The translations under genes were made by a program, and so were the position numbers. DNA of 11,602 nucleotides, taken from contig CALGIR010000305.1 in assembly GCA_937915475.1 (NCBI GenBank), positions 1-11,602 of the forward strand. The letters are read 5' to 3'. Positions 1-7,294 of this stretch are shown here, in pieces. Every line of letters begins with the position of its first letter. Position 1 is the stretch's first letter. The DNA comes from an uncultured Bacteroidales bacterium (lineage in GTDB: Bacteria; Bacteroidota; Bacteroidia; Bacteroidales; Tenuifilaceae). Below the pieces are notes generated by a model that was given only the letters and a program-made list of their open reading frames with translations, did not search any database and was not told the origin of the DNA.

Positions 1-12
1 CTCTTCCGATCT
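1..12. other. Illumina adapter remnant at contig start
   Basis: The first twelve bases, CTCTTCCGATCT, are identical to the 3' end of the standard Illumina adapter, and genomic sequence starts directly after them. They should not be read as part of the organism's DNA. They happen to stay in frame with the following peptidase fragment, so a naive translation would gain four false residues (LFRS). Confidence 0.9.
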
Positions 13-408
13 GTTTACAGGGTGTATCTCGACAACCCATACTTTAGTCCATACATTCCTATTTACACTGGGAATACCAGCATTGCCGAAACCTACAAGC
101 TCTACAATCCCAACCAGTACAGTGAGAAATCGGCCCGATGGGCCATCGACTTTGTGGATAACCTAGCCAGCCTAAGGTTTCAGGAAGTTGCAAAGGATGT
201 GCAAGCCGTTAGGACTCCCTTTGAGCAGGAGATGTTTGATAACCAGAGTAAAATTGAGGCCGAAGCGCTTGAGTTGTTAAAGAAAAACCCCAAAAAAGCT
301 CAAGAGTTTTTAACCAGCTACTCAAACGGAAAGATGGATAGGGTAACCGCCATGTTCCTGCAGCTGAGAAACGATATTATCGTAAAATACACTAACAATA
401 ACGAGTAG
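13..408 (+). CDS. C69-family peptidase (dipeptidase), C-terminal fragment
   Basis: Frame 1 is open from the contig edge to the TAG at 406-408 and gives about 131 residues with no own start; the GTG at 22 is internal. The fragment carries YNPNQYSEKSARWAIDFVDN, then a helical Lys/Glu-rich end (IEAEALELLKKNPKKAQEF ... LRNDIIVKYTNNN). From memory, this matches the C-terminus of Bacteroidota C69-family (PepD-like) dipeptidases, cysteine peptidases of the N-terminal-nucleophile fold that cut dipeptides. Their catalytic Cys lies near the N-terminus and is outside the window, so activity cannot be judged. Many Bacteroidota members have a signal peptide, but that part is missing here. No terminator hairpin is visible after the stop. 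The family call is by recognition only; an unrelated helical tail is possible. Confidence 0.65.
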   Translation, partial: VYRVYLDNPYFSPYIPIYTGNTSIAETYKLYNPNQYSEKSARWAIDFVDNLASLRFQEVAKDVQAVRTPFEQEMFDNQSKIEAEALELLKKNPKKAQEFLTSYSNGKMDRVTAMFLQLRNDIIVKYTNNNE

Positions 409-434
409 AGGAATAATAAAATCAACCAGCCAAG

Positions 435-481
435 AGTGGCACAAGTTGAACCGAAATCAGTGGCACAAATCAAACCGAAAT
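435..481. repeat. Two 23-bp direct repeats, IS21-like end remnant
   Basis: AGTGGCACAAGTTGAACCG(AAAT) at 435-457 and AGTGGCACAAATCAAACCG(AAAT) at 459-481 match at 20 of 23 positions. The three differences are all transitions and the period is 24 bases. Tandem copies of about 20 bp near the tips are typical of IS21-family elements, and this AGTGGCACAA...CCGAAAT pattern resembles Bacteroidota members as I remember them. No istA or istB gene is nearby, so this would be a solitary end or relic. They could instead be binding sites upstream of the hydrolase gene. Confidence 0.45.
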
Positions 482-612
482 AGCCAAAAGGGCAGGTTAG
501 TTTGTATCTCCAGAAGATACTGCACCACCTAAAACAATATTTGAGTATATTTCACCTTCAAGAAAAACTTTGCTTAAATAGAAATCTGACCTGTCAAACT
601 ACACCATCTGCC

Positions 613-1530
613 ATGAGAGCAAAACCAACATCATTAATTCTTACGCTTATTGTAGTGGTTAGCGTTACATCCTGTAGCTTTAATAACCAATTTTATCACC
701 CCAAACCGCTTAAAGCACCCATTAAAACAAGCATAACCCACGATTACACTGGCGATACGCTTTACGCTATGCACATAGTATCGCATAAGCAACCGCCTGT
801 GTTCATCAACCCTAAAGGCGATACTGTTGACTTCGATTATCGTATTGAGAATATTCTCTTTAGCAATAGGCAAGAGGACACGCTGCACGGTTGGTTTATC
901 TCACCCACCGACTCTGTGCCTCCAAAAGCAACGTTACTGTTTTTGCATGGCAATGGCGGGAATATCCTTAGCTATCTATCACTGGTTTTCCCTTTTGTAA
1001 AGATGGGATATCAGGCATTTATTTTTGATTATAGCGGTTACGGATTCTCCAGCGGTAAGCCCAACCGTGCCAATGTGCTAAGCGATGCCAATGCAGCTGT
1101 TGAACTCATAAGCCAGCGGAACGATGTAAAGGGCACAATGCTGTTACTATATGGGCAATCGCTGGGTGGGCATTTAGCCCCAACGGTGGCTAATATGAAC
1201 AGCAAAGCCATTGATGGTGTAATACTCGAGGGTGCTTTCTCATCGCATAAGGATATTGCAGCGCATAGTGCTGGTTTCGTTGGCCAATTGATGGTTAAAG
1301 AGGCATACCCCGCCAAAGTTGCCGTTAAGGATATGCACAAACCAATACTTATAATCCATAGCATCAACGACAACGTAATTCCAGTAAGCATGGGAAGAAA
1401 GCTTTTCGAGAATGCCAATGAACCCAAGGATTATTTTGAAATTGACGAATGCCACATTTGCGGACCACTGTACTATGCCGATGAGATTGATAAAAGAATT
1501 TTGGCACTGATGAAACCTAAATCCGAATAG
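613..1530 (+). CDS. Alpha/beta-hydrolase lipoprotein
   Basis: 305 residues from the ATG at 613. The frame is open further upstream to a TTG at 502, but ATG 613 puts a clean lipoprotein signal at the very N-terminus: basic MRAK, hydrophobic residues 7-18, then VTSC with Cys21 as the lipidation site. The mature part is a serine alpha/beta-hydrolase: oxyanion motif HGNGGN (112-117), nucleophile elbow GQSLGG (Ser183), acid Asp253 in HSINDNVIP and probable catalytic His281 in DECHICG. The order and spacing fit the esterase/lysophospholipase-like (YfhR/BEM46-type) group. The substrate is unknown; an ester or acyl-peptide substrate at the cell envelope is plausible. Residues 22-100 are an extension with no motif I recognise. 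It stands alone: the gene behind it is convergent and the one before it ends about 200 bases upstream. I saw no clear promoter in 409-612. Confidence 0.85.
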   Translation: MRAKPTSLILTLIVVVSVTSCSFNNQFYHPKPLKAPIKTSITHDYTGDTLYAMHIVSHKQPPVFINPKGDTVDFDYRIENILFSNRQEDTLHGWFISPTDSVPPKATLLFLHGNGGNILSYLSLVFPFVKMGYQAFIFDYSGYGFSSGKPNRANVLSDANAAVELISQRNDVKGTMLLLYGQSLGGHLAPTVANMNSKAIDGVILEGAFSSHKDIAAHSAGFVGQLMVKEAYPAKVAVKDMHKPILIIHSINDNVIPVSMGRKLFENANEPKDYFEIDECHICGPLYYADEIDKRILALMKPKSE

Positions 1531-1547
1531 CAAATGTAACTTTTAGG

Positions 1548-1574
1548 AATGTGGTATAAATGACAACATTTTTG
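1548..1574 (+). terminator. Possible weak terminator after the hydrolase gene
   Basis: AATGTGGT (1548-1555) can pair with GACAACATT (1562-1570): five base pairs, one mismatch and two more pairs around a short loop, followed by TTT. It starts 17 bases after the hydrolase stop. The stem is weak and A/T-rich, so this is only a candidate. Confidence 0.3.
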
Positions 1575-1662
1575 TGGAAGAGAAACCGCTAATCATTGAT
1601 AGGGATTACACTTGATTGTTGAAAGTACTATACTCTAGACTCAGCTACAAATAATTTTTGAA

Positions 1663-2982
1663 TTAGTAATTCATTATAAACTCTTCAAGGTCTTGCTCTG
1701 CAGTCAGATTTAATTTCTTTTTAAGCCTGTATTTCCCAGTTTGGGCAGCTTTGGGGGAAATATTAAATATAATAGAAATTTCTTTAGCGGTGAAACCATG
1801 TTTCACAAGTGCGGCAAGTCGTTTTTGATGTTTTGTTAATCCCTCATATTCATTATCAAGTTTTTTAAAAAAAGGGATGGAAACCTGCTCAATACTTAGA
1901 AGAAATTCTTTCCGGTCTTTCTCTATCTCTATCGATTTACGCGTATTCATAAGTAATTCATTTATGTTTAAATGTTTTACCTTATCCATTAATGAGGTAT
2001 TAACTTTATTCACGTAATCCTGAAGTTTTCCAATACTTTTATCTTTTTCAATTATTTTAGTCGCTAGATTCTTCAATTCCTTTTCTTTCTTGCTTAAAGT
2101 CTTATCTTTCACATTAATCTGAGATTCAAGTTGGATTCCCTTAACAACCAATCCCTGTTTCTCCAGTTGAACTTTTTTTGTTTTGTTTTTCTGACGATTC
2201 AAAACTATTAAAATGATAATCAGCAAAAAAAGCATTCCACTTAATGCCATCCAGTACTTAAGCTCTGTTTTCCTTTTCTTTAGCTCATTTTCTTGCTGTT
2301 GCTTGTATGTGGCATATTGATATTCAAGTTCATTTATTTGCGTTGTCTTTTCAATGTTAAAAAGACTGTCGTGTATATTTTGATGTAACGTCAAATACTT
2401 GTAGGCCTGATTAAACTCACCTTTCTCGCCGTATAACCTGTGGAGTTTTAAAAGTGGAGCATCCGATTCTGGAGTATACAGATTTTCAAGTACATCTATT
2501 GATTTATGCAAATAACTCAAATAAGCCTTCTCATCTTCCATTATAGAATGGAAATAATAGGCTTTATTGTAATATACAATAGATAGTACTTTTCTAACCA
2601 CACTGTTTGAAGGGTTTGTTTCCAAAGCAAACAAACATTCTTTTTCTGCAAGTTTCAAAAAACGGACACCTTTTTCGAACTCATTTAAAGTAAAATAGGT
2701 GGCTCCTATATTTAAGTAAACTATATAAATATCATCATTTTTAGCAGACCTATAGTATTTCAATACTTCAAAATAAGACTCAAGTGCCTGCTCATACATC
2801 TCGTTACTATAGTATATGCTACCCATACTACGAGCACCTTTTGCCAAACGGGATGTATTATTTAATTTCCGGTAAACATTCAGGCTGGCTTTAAGATATT
2901 CAAGTGTTTTTTCAGTCCTATTCAAACTAAAATATACTTCACTAATATTATGTAAACAATCGCCGTACTCAAGCAAGAGCAA
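1663..2982 (-). CDS. TPR-TM-coiled-coil-HTH regulator, C-terminal piece
   Basis: 439 residues from an internal ATG (the MLLLEYG start). It continues the frame of the piece at 3363-3004, separated from it only by the TAG at 3004-3006. Residues 10-210 are degenerate TPR helices such as GSIYYSNEMYEQALESYFEV. A coiled-coil stretch covers about 211-242, one membrane helix about 243-262 (WMALSGMLFLLIIILIVLNR), and a long Lys/Glu-rich coiled coil 263-335. A LuxR-like HTH follows at 382-435 (LTKHQKRLAALVKHGFTAKE, then ISIIFNISPKAAQTGKYRLK). The layout is common in Bacteroidota: a periplasmic TPR sensor and a cytoplasmic DNA-binding domain. It ends with TAA at 1663-1665. If translation restarts here, the product would lack its first membrane segment, so the TPR part would probably not be exported. 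A role in controlling the divergent adhesin gene is inferred from position. Confidence 0.8.
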   Translation of the reverse strand: MLLLEYGDCLHNISEVYFSLNRTEKTLEYLKASLNVYRKLNNTSRLAKGARSMGSIYYSNEMYEQALESYFEVLKYYRSAKNDDIYIVYLNIGATYFTLNEFEKGVRFLKLAEKECLFALETNPSNSVVRKVLSIVYYNKAYYFHSIMEDEKAYLSYLHKSIDVLENLYTPESDAPLLKLHRLYGEKGEFNQAYKYLTLHQNIHDSLFNIEKTTQINELEYQYATYKQQQENELKKRKTELKYWMALSGMLFLLIIILIVLNRQKNKTKKVQLEKQGLVVKGIQLESQINVKDKTLSKKEKELKNLATKIIEKDKSIGKLQDYVNKVNTSLMDKVKHLNINELLMNTRKSIEIEKDRKEFLLSIEQVSIPFFKKLDNEYEGLTKHQKRLAALVKHGFTAKEISIIFNISPKAAQTGKYRLKKKLNLTAEQDLEEFIMNY

Positions 2983-3003
2983 TTTATCTGAGGATGTTTC
3001 AAT

Positions 3004-3363
3004 CTACATATCATCATAGAGTGAGATGGCCGACAAAAACATGCTCAACGCTTCGGGATAATCAGATTTGTATTTAAAAAGGTTCCCCTTAGCAACATAT
3101 ACCCTAGGTAATAATTCCCTCACCTGAGATTCCATAGAAACTTTTTCAGCATCAAATACATAAGCCAGAGCCTTATCGATGTCATTTTCCTTTAATGAAT
3201 CTGCAAGCCTGAGCAAATCGTCAACTACTTGTCGGTCATTCTCATTTATTTCTTTAGGGGATTTTCCCGCCACATAAATACGATCACTGTTCAATACAGA
3301 AATAATTACCCCTGTAATCAGAATAAATAACAAAAAAAACAAAGTGATTTTTATCTTCTTCAT
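3004..3363 (-). CDS. TPR regulator, N-terminal piece ending at in-frame TAG
   Basis: I start this at the ATG at 3363 (MKKIKI), not at the upstream ATG at 3387, because a Lys-rich N-terminus directly before the hydrophobic segment TLFFLLFILITGVIISVL makes a normal signal anchor. Then come about 95 residues with TPR-like helices (DDLLRLADSLKENDIDKALA; YPEALSMFLSAISLYDDM). Reading stops at TAG (complement of cta at 3004-3006). The next codons in the same frame, IETSSDKLLLLEYGDCLHN, continue the TPR pattern into the downstream piece. The two pieces together would make about 573 residues, a usual size for this regulator type. So I read it as one gene with a nonsense codon. A point mutation, a consensus error or true readthrough would all look the same here. 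Confidence 0.75.
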   Translation of the reverse strand: MKKIKITLFFLLFILITGVIISVLNSDRIYVAGKSPKEINENDRQVVDDLLRLADSLKENDIDKALAYVFDAEKVSMESQVRELLPRVYVAKGNLFKYKSDYPEALSMFLSAISLYDDM

Positions 3364-3671
3364 ATGCAATTTACACTCAATCCCCATTCATTAAAACTCT
3401 TTACATTTTACACTGACAACTCAGACCACTGAATATATGATAATTACATCTAAAAAATCCTTTTTACAATGATAAACAAAAATGTTAAAATTTCGTGCTA
3501 GGAGTTGCCTTTTTCTGATACATCAAAAATATTCAGTTCAAGTTTATTAAAACCTCTGGTTGAGTTAAAAAAATGAAATCCAGAATCCAAATTGTGTTCT
3601 GCACGACAAACGATAACAGGATAGGGTATATTAAGGCTAATAATGTTCCATACCTAGAAACACTAAATCAC

Positions 3672-3687
3672 AACAACCTATGTTGTT
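3672..3687. promoter_or_regulatory. Inverted repeat AACAAC-CTAT-GTTGTT, operator candidate
   Basis: A perfect 6-bp inverted repeat with a 4-base spacer that covers the -33 position (3679-3682) of the promoter for the gene at 3889. That position is where a dimeric regulator could block or aid polymerase. Short inverted repeats also arise by chance in A/T-rich DNA, so this rests on its location. Confidence 0.35.
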
Positions 3688-3709
3688 ATATATAAGCACA
3701 TTATCTTTG
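3679..3709 (+). promoter_or_regulatory. Bacteroidota-type promoter for the T9SS adhesin gene
   Basis: TATCTTTG at 3702-3709 matches the -7 consensus TAnnTTTG exactly. TATG at 3679-3682 matches the -33 TTTG in three of four bases, with a 19-base spacer, as expected for the primary sigma factor of Bacteroidota. Transcription would start near 3716, giving a leader of about 170 bases before the ATG at 3889. Confidence 0.55.
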
Positions 3710-3712
3710 TGT

Positions 3713-3732
3713 GTAGTATGTGAGTAGTATGT
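3713..3732 (+). repeat. Tandem 9-bp direct repeat GTAGTATGT at the promoter
   Basis: GTAGTATGT occurs at 3713-3721 and 3724-3732, with centres 11 bases apart, about one helical turn. It spans the predicted transcription start. This geometry suits a protein bound to one face of the DNA, such as a LuxR-type HTH dimer, but no binding data support it. Confidence 0.4.
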
Positions 3733-3888
3733 AATAACAATAGGAAAAATTAAAATTTCGCTAATTTTGAAATCTAAATAAACCATTAAAAACAAAACAT
3801 ATTCTCCTTTGCTTCCCTCTATGCATAAAATATATTTGCTTATGATACACAATTTAAAGAAGAATCATTAACTTAAAACTAATGTACT

Positions 3889-5178
3889 ATGAGAAAATTA
3901 CTAACTCTTATTCTTATTTCTTCTAGTCTTTTTTTGGCAGCCAATGCACAAGAAAAAAGCAGGAGGAAAGAAAGATTTTATGAAACTTCCCTGCTTCAAA
4001 ATCAGGAAACTAGGTTAAAATTTTCAGAGAAAGTACCCAGTAACACAAAAGCAATGGAGTGCATGCCTGAGGCAACCTTTAGCAATGCTCCTGTAGATTT
4101 TTCTGCTGGTACTTCTTCAAATCCAAGTATGGGATACATATCTGCCCAGAAAGTAGAGGGCTTTGGGTTCCCTATTGGAGCCATCAGGTTCTTTGGCATT
4201 CAGGGATTTTTCCAATCGCAATGGATACCTTTGAATGATGTTGATCCTTTAGATTTTGAAATTAAATTCTATGAAGACAATGAGGGCATTCCTGGCACAC
4301 TAATTACTGCCAAAACTCCAACTCTTAATCATGTTGACACAGATGTGGTTTATGAAGAGGGTTCAGGTGATTTCAATGTGTTCCATTGGGACTTTACTCC
4401 ATCTACACCCATAGAAGGGCTCCCAGATATCTTTTGGGTCAGTGTAGCCAATACCAATCCCGACACCTGGTTTTTGTGGATTGATCAACCTGATGGTTTG
4501 GGAAGTGCTGCGCGGTATAATATAGCTACTTCCTCTTGGGAAATTTTAGAATATGATGACTCATTTGGTATCTGTATCGTTCCTGCTTTTCCTGATTCAG
4601 AATCACCTGCAGCACCAGGTAATCTAACAGTTACACCCACGGTAGGTGCTATAGGAGCGAACATAGAATGGATTAACCCTTCTGAAACCTTCGGCGGGGA
4701 TCCACTCACTGAGCTATCATCTGTTTCACTTTGGGTTAATGATGCTTTAACAGCCGAGCATGTAGTTAACGATCCTACCATTGGTGCCAATGAAAACTAC
4801 AATTTCACGTCAGTTGACATTGACCCAGGATTCTACAGGTTTACAATTTATGGGAGCAATTCTGCTGGAAATGGGTTAAAAGTAAACCAAACTCAATGGC
4901 TAGGGAAAGATATTCCAGAATCACCAACAAATGTTTTGCTCCTTATGGTTGGGAATGATGCTAAAATAACTTGGAATGCTCCTGTAACAGGGCATAACGG
5001 TGGTTACATCGTTCCAGAAAACACAACCTACTCCATTATTAGAATGCCTGATGAAACTGAAGTGGCAACAAATTTAAACGCTCTAGAATATATCGACAAT
5101 TCCATTCCAAGCCCAGGGAATTATCTATACATTGTCACAGCCCATAACGAGGAAGGCGAAGGCGGAAACGCGCCGTAA
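3889..5178 (+). CDS. T9SS-exported multidomain protein, N-terminal piece
   Basis: 429 residues from the ATG at 3889 to the TAA at 5176-5178. Signal peptide 1-20: basic MRK, hydrophobic LLTLILISSSLFL, cleavage after AANA and before QEK. Residues 62-232 form a beta-rich domain of unknown family (VEGFGFPIGAIRFFG ... DIFWVSVANTNPDTWFLWID). Two fibronectin-III-like domains follow, about 241-333 (AAPGNLTVTPTVGAIGANIE) and 344-427 (ESPTNVLLLMVGNDAKITW, TYSIIRMP, YLYIVTAHNEEGEG). The frame continues past the TAA as NAALYGVEDFLILEGFEGE, which is the expected next domain, so this is the first part of a longer protein that also includes the pieces at 5179 and 6013. The stop could come from one change in TCA, as Ser would fit there, but that is a guess. 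The truncated product would be exported but lack the sorting signal, so it would not reach the surface by T9SS. Confidence 0.8.
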   Translation: MRKLLTLILISSSLFLAANAQEKSRRKERFYETSLLQNQETRLKFSEKVPSNTKAMECMPEATFSNAPVDFSAGTSSNPSMGYISAQKVEGFGFPIGAIRFFGIQGFFQSQWIPLNDVDPLDFEIKFYEDNEGIPGTLITAKTPTLNHVDTDVVYEEGSGDFNVFHWDFTPSTPIEGLPDIFWVSVANTNPDTWFLWIDQPDGLGSAARYNIATSSWEILEYDDSFGICIVPAFPDSESPAAPGNLTVTPTVGAIGANIEWINPSETFGGDPLTELSSVSLWVNDALTAEHVVNDPTIGANENYNFTSVDIDPGFYRFTIYGSNSAGNGLKVNQTQWLGKDIPESPTNVLLLMVGNDAKITWNAPVTGHNGGYIVPENTTYSIIRMPDETEVATNLNALEYIDNSIPSPGNYLYIVTAHNEEGEGGNAP

Positions 5179-5937
5179 AACGCTGCACTTTACGGAGTAG
5201 AAGATTTTCTAATTCTTGAAGGGTTTGAGGGTGAATGGCCACCCTTAGGATGGACCAATGATCGTTGGGAAAGCGGTTACTACGGGTCTCCTCATTCTGG
5301 TGAAGGATGGGCTTTCTCATATAAAACTGGTTCAACCCTAACTACACCAATCTATACTCTTCCACTCGATGACGCCTACGAGTTGTCCTTCTATTATAGG
5401 GCAGAAGATGAAGACTATCCTCAAGATGTTGACCTTTTGATTAGCCTGGATGGACAGCCATTTCAAAACCTGATCGAGTTAAAAGGTATAACAAATACTG
5501 ACTATGCTCAAAATAAAATTAATCTCAGCAACTATGCTGGATCAATTATTCAACTACAATTCCTAAAGACTGGTACTGAGACCTATTGGGGAGGGCTTTG
5601 CATAGATGATGTTTCCCTGTACAAACTTTTTGATAATAATCTAGTGGGACTAACAGTTAAAGGAAACCAAACACCGATTGTAGGGAATGAGGTTGTGTAC
5701 AATATTTCAGTTGAGAACATTGGCTTGTTAACCCAGGATACCTATACCGTTAAACTAATGCTTGAAGGAGGTATAGAACTAGGAACTATACCCGGTATAT
5801 CAATTGCTAACGATGAGGTAAAAGAATTTGATATACCATGGATACCCCAGGCAGAACACGAAGGAGAAATCTATATTTACGGATTAGTTACCGCCAAGTG
5901 TAGAAAAAAACGACAAAGCAGACAATTTGCTACTTAA
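5179..5937 (+). pseudogene. Middle piece: cleaved-adhesin-like and CARDB-like domains
   Basis: Open in the same frame as 3889-5178, directly after the TAA. It has no ATG; the first possible start is a TTG at 5383, inside a domain, so independent translation is unlikely. From about 5209 to 5630 it reads as a cleaved-adhesin/MAM-type jelly roll: ILEGFEGEWPPLGW, HSGEGWAFSY, LTTPIYTLPL, LSFYYRAED, a WGGLCIDDVSLYKL end. Such domains occur in Bacteroidota surface proteases and adhesins. From about 5631 to 5895 a CARDB-like domain follows (NQTPIVGNEVVYNISVENIG, EFDIPWIPQAEHEGEIYIYG). After GLVTA the text turns foreign (KCRKKRQSRQFAT) and stops at TAA 5935-5937. Confidence 0.7.
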
Positions 5938-6012
5938 ACACAAAAAGGAAACGAAAAAATAAACTGCCCACGCACAAAACAACACATTTGCAAACCGCAC
6001 AATCCGACACAC
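5893..6012. other. A/C-rich foreign-looking stretch inside the adhesin gene
   Basis: Domain-like translation ends at GLVTA (near 5895) and resumes at NQTDYLKLTVQPLGS (from 6013). In between, bases 5941-6020 contain only 8 G and 6 T out of 80, so the strand is 82.5 percent A plus C, unlike the flanks. If one A of the A7 run at 5904-5910 is skipped, the next frame gives NDKADNLLLKHKKETKK before a stop, either a shifted host segment or the tail of another gene. The sides resemble each other (GTTACCG near 5887, GTTAACCG near 6033) but form no convincing target duplication. The exact limits are uncertain. Confidence 0.45.
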
Positions 6013-7098
6013 AACCAAACAGATTATTTAAAGTTAACCGTTCAACCTTTGGGTAGTGTTATAACTACAATTGGGACAGGAACTAATTATCCAGCCGTAA
6101 GAATACCATTTAATTTTTACTACAGCACCAATTTCAGTCAAACCCTTTATTTCCCTAATGAAATTGGGCTAAACCAAGGTACTCTTACTTCAATTGCCTA
6201 TACTAATAACTTTATAACAAACTTAGCAGAAAAGAACATTAAGATTTGGGTAGGTGAAACTGATGTGATGGATCTATCTAACGGTTGGATTGATCCTGAA
6301 ACGCTAACCTTGGTTTACGATGGTACTGTCAACTTCCCCAACGGTGAGAATAATATTCTTATCCCACTTGATGTTCCTTATACTTACACGGGGAACAACC
6401 TTGTGGTCTATACTAACAGAGTTTGGGAGTATGATTATTTTAGCGCTTATGATAGGTTCTATGGCACAAATGATGAAGGATCTAGCAGAACTTACTGTAT
6501 ATCGGCCGATGATGTTTTAGAGCCAGCCAATCCAGGTTCTGGTACCGTATCAGATTGGTATCCCAACACTACTCTGTTCTTTTTACCCGAAGCTCGTGGT
6601 ATGCTTAACGGAACAGTTACCAATGAAACACCAACAGGTGATCCTGTTGAGGGGGTTGAGGTAAGCATAGTTGGCACAAACATTACTACTATAACCGACG
6701 CTAGCGGACATTACGAGTTTGCTGACTTACAAGTGAATACATACAGTGTTCATCTCGAAAAAGTAGACTATTCGTCCCACACAGAAGAAGATGTTGAGAT
6801 TATAGCAGATAATACAACTACTGTTAATGTCGCACTTACTGCAACAACAAGCACACCAACAAGCCTCCTCTCTATGGTTAGCGCTTACCCCAATCCTTTT
6901 AATAAGCAGATATCAATCTCAAACCCCGAATTGGTTGAGAGAGTAACCATATCTAATCTTCTTGGCCAGAAGGTAAAGGAAGTAACCCCGAACGGACAAA
7001 AGACAATTAGCACAACTGGGCTAGGTTCTGGTATCTACCTAATCACCTTTGAGGGAATGAACGGAGAAAGAACCGTAAGAAAGATGATAAAAAGATAG
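6013..7098 (+). pseudogene. C-terminal piece with T9SS type A sorting domain
   Basis: Same frame as the two pieces before it, ending at TAG 7096-7098. There is no ATG at its beginning; TTG 6049 is the first usable codon and lies inside a domain. Order: a beta-rich domain of about 180 residues (ITTIGTGTNYPAVRIPFNFY ... WYPNTTLFFLP) often seen in Bacteroidota surface proteins. Then a carboxypeptidase-regulatory-like Ig fold, about 6595-6846 (GMLNGTVTNETP ... VEGVEVSIVG, DASGHYEFADLQVNTYSVHL). Last is a Por/T9SS type A sorting domain, about 6871-7095 (SAYPNPFNKQISI, ISNLLGQKVKEV, GIYLITF, RTVRKMIKR). The last domain directs outer-membrane passage and surface attachment. It is useful only if the N-terminal signal peptide is on the same chain, which the two stops prevent. 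Confidence 0.75.
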
Positions 7099-7121
7099 TT
7101 TTACCCAATATCCTATAAATC

Positions 7122-7152
7122 AAGAGGCTGTCCAAAAGACAGCCTCTTTTTT
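7122..7152 (+). terminator. Strong intrinsic terminator after the adhesin gene
   Basis: AAGAGGCTGTC (7122-7132) pairs perfectly with GACAGCCTCTT (7138-7148) around the loop CAAAA, and a run of six T follows from 7147. It begins 24 bases after the TAG. This sequence type is frequent in Bacteroidales. The rest of 7099-7294 shows nothing further. Confidence 0.9.
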
Positions 7153-7294
7153 ATTGCTTAATAAAGTTGCTACTGGTAATAAATGAGTCTAGAACTAACG
7201 CGTTACTTCATTTCTAACAACTAGCACTTCAACTATTTATCCTGCCGCTCGGCTACGCAAGCACGATTACTAGTAGCCTTTAGGTAATACTAAC

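Larger units (their letters stand above)
3388..3888. promoter_or_regulatory. Divergent control region, regulator / T9SS adhesin
   Basis: This 501-base A/T-rich stretch lies between the two divergent starts. It holds the promoter at 3679-3709, the inverted repeat at 3672-3687, the tandem repeat at 3713-3732 and a second isolated TAATTTTG box at 3762-3769. On the minus strand a near-consensus TATCATTG (complement of 3467-3474) could serve the regulator, without a visible -33 box. I see no convincing gene in it. An ORF of 71 codons on the minus strand (3852-3637) overlaps the promoter and resembles nothing I know. Confidence 0.5.

Noticed and set aside
504..520. Small hairpin GTATCT-CCAGA-AGATAC
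   Set aside because: Six pairs, no T run and no clear partner feature; too likely by chance.
502..612. N-terminal extension of the hydrolase starting at a TTG
   Set aside because: It would bury the lipoprotein signal peptide behind 37 unrelated residues; the ATG at 613 places it correctly.
1663..3363. Recoding of TAG as an amino acid in this organism
   Set aside because: TAG ends several ordinary genes here at natural family lengths, so a general reassignment does not fit.
3637..3852. ORF of 71 codons on the minus strand in the divergent region
   Set aside because: It overlaps the predicted adhesin promoter and repeats, has no recognisable motif, and its composition mirrors A/T-rich intergenic DNA.
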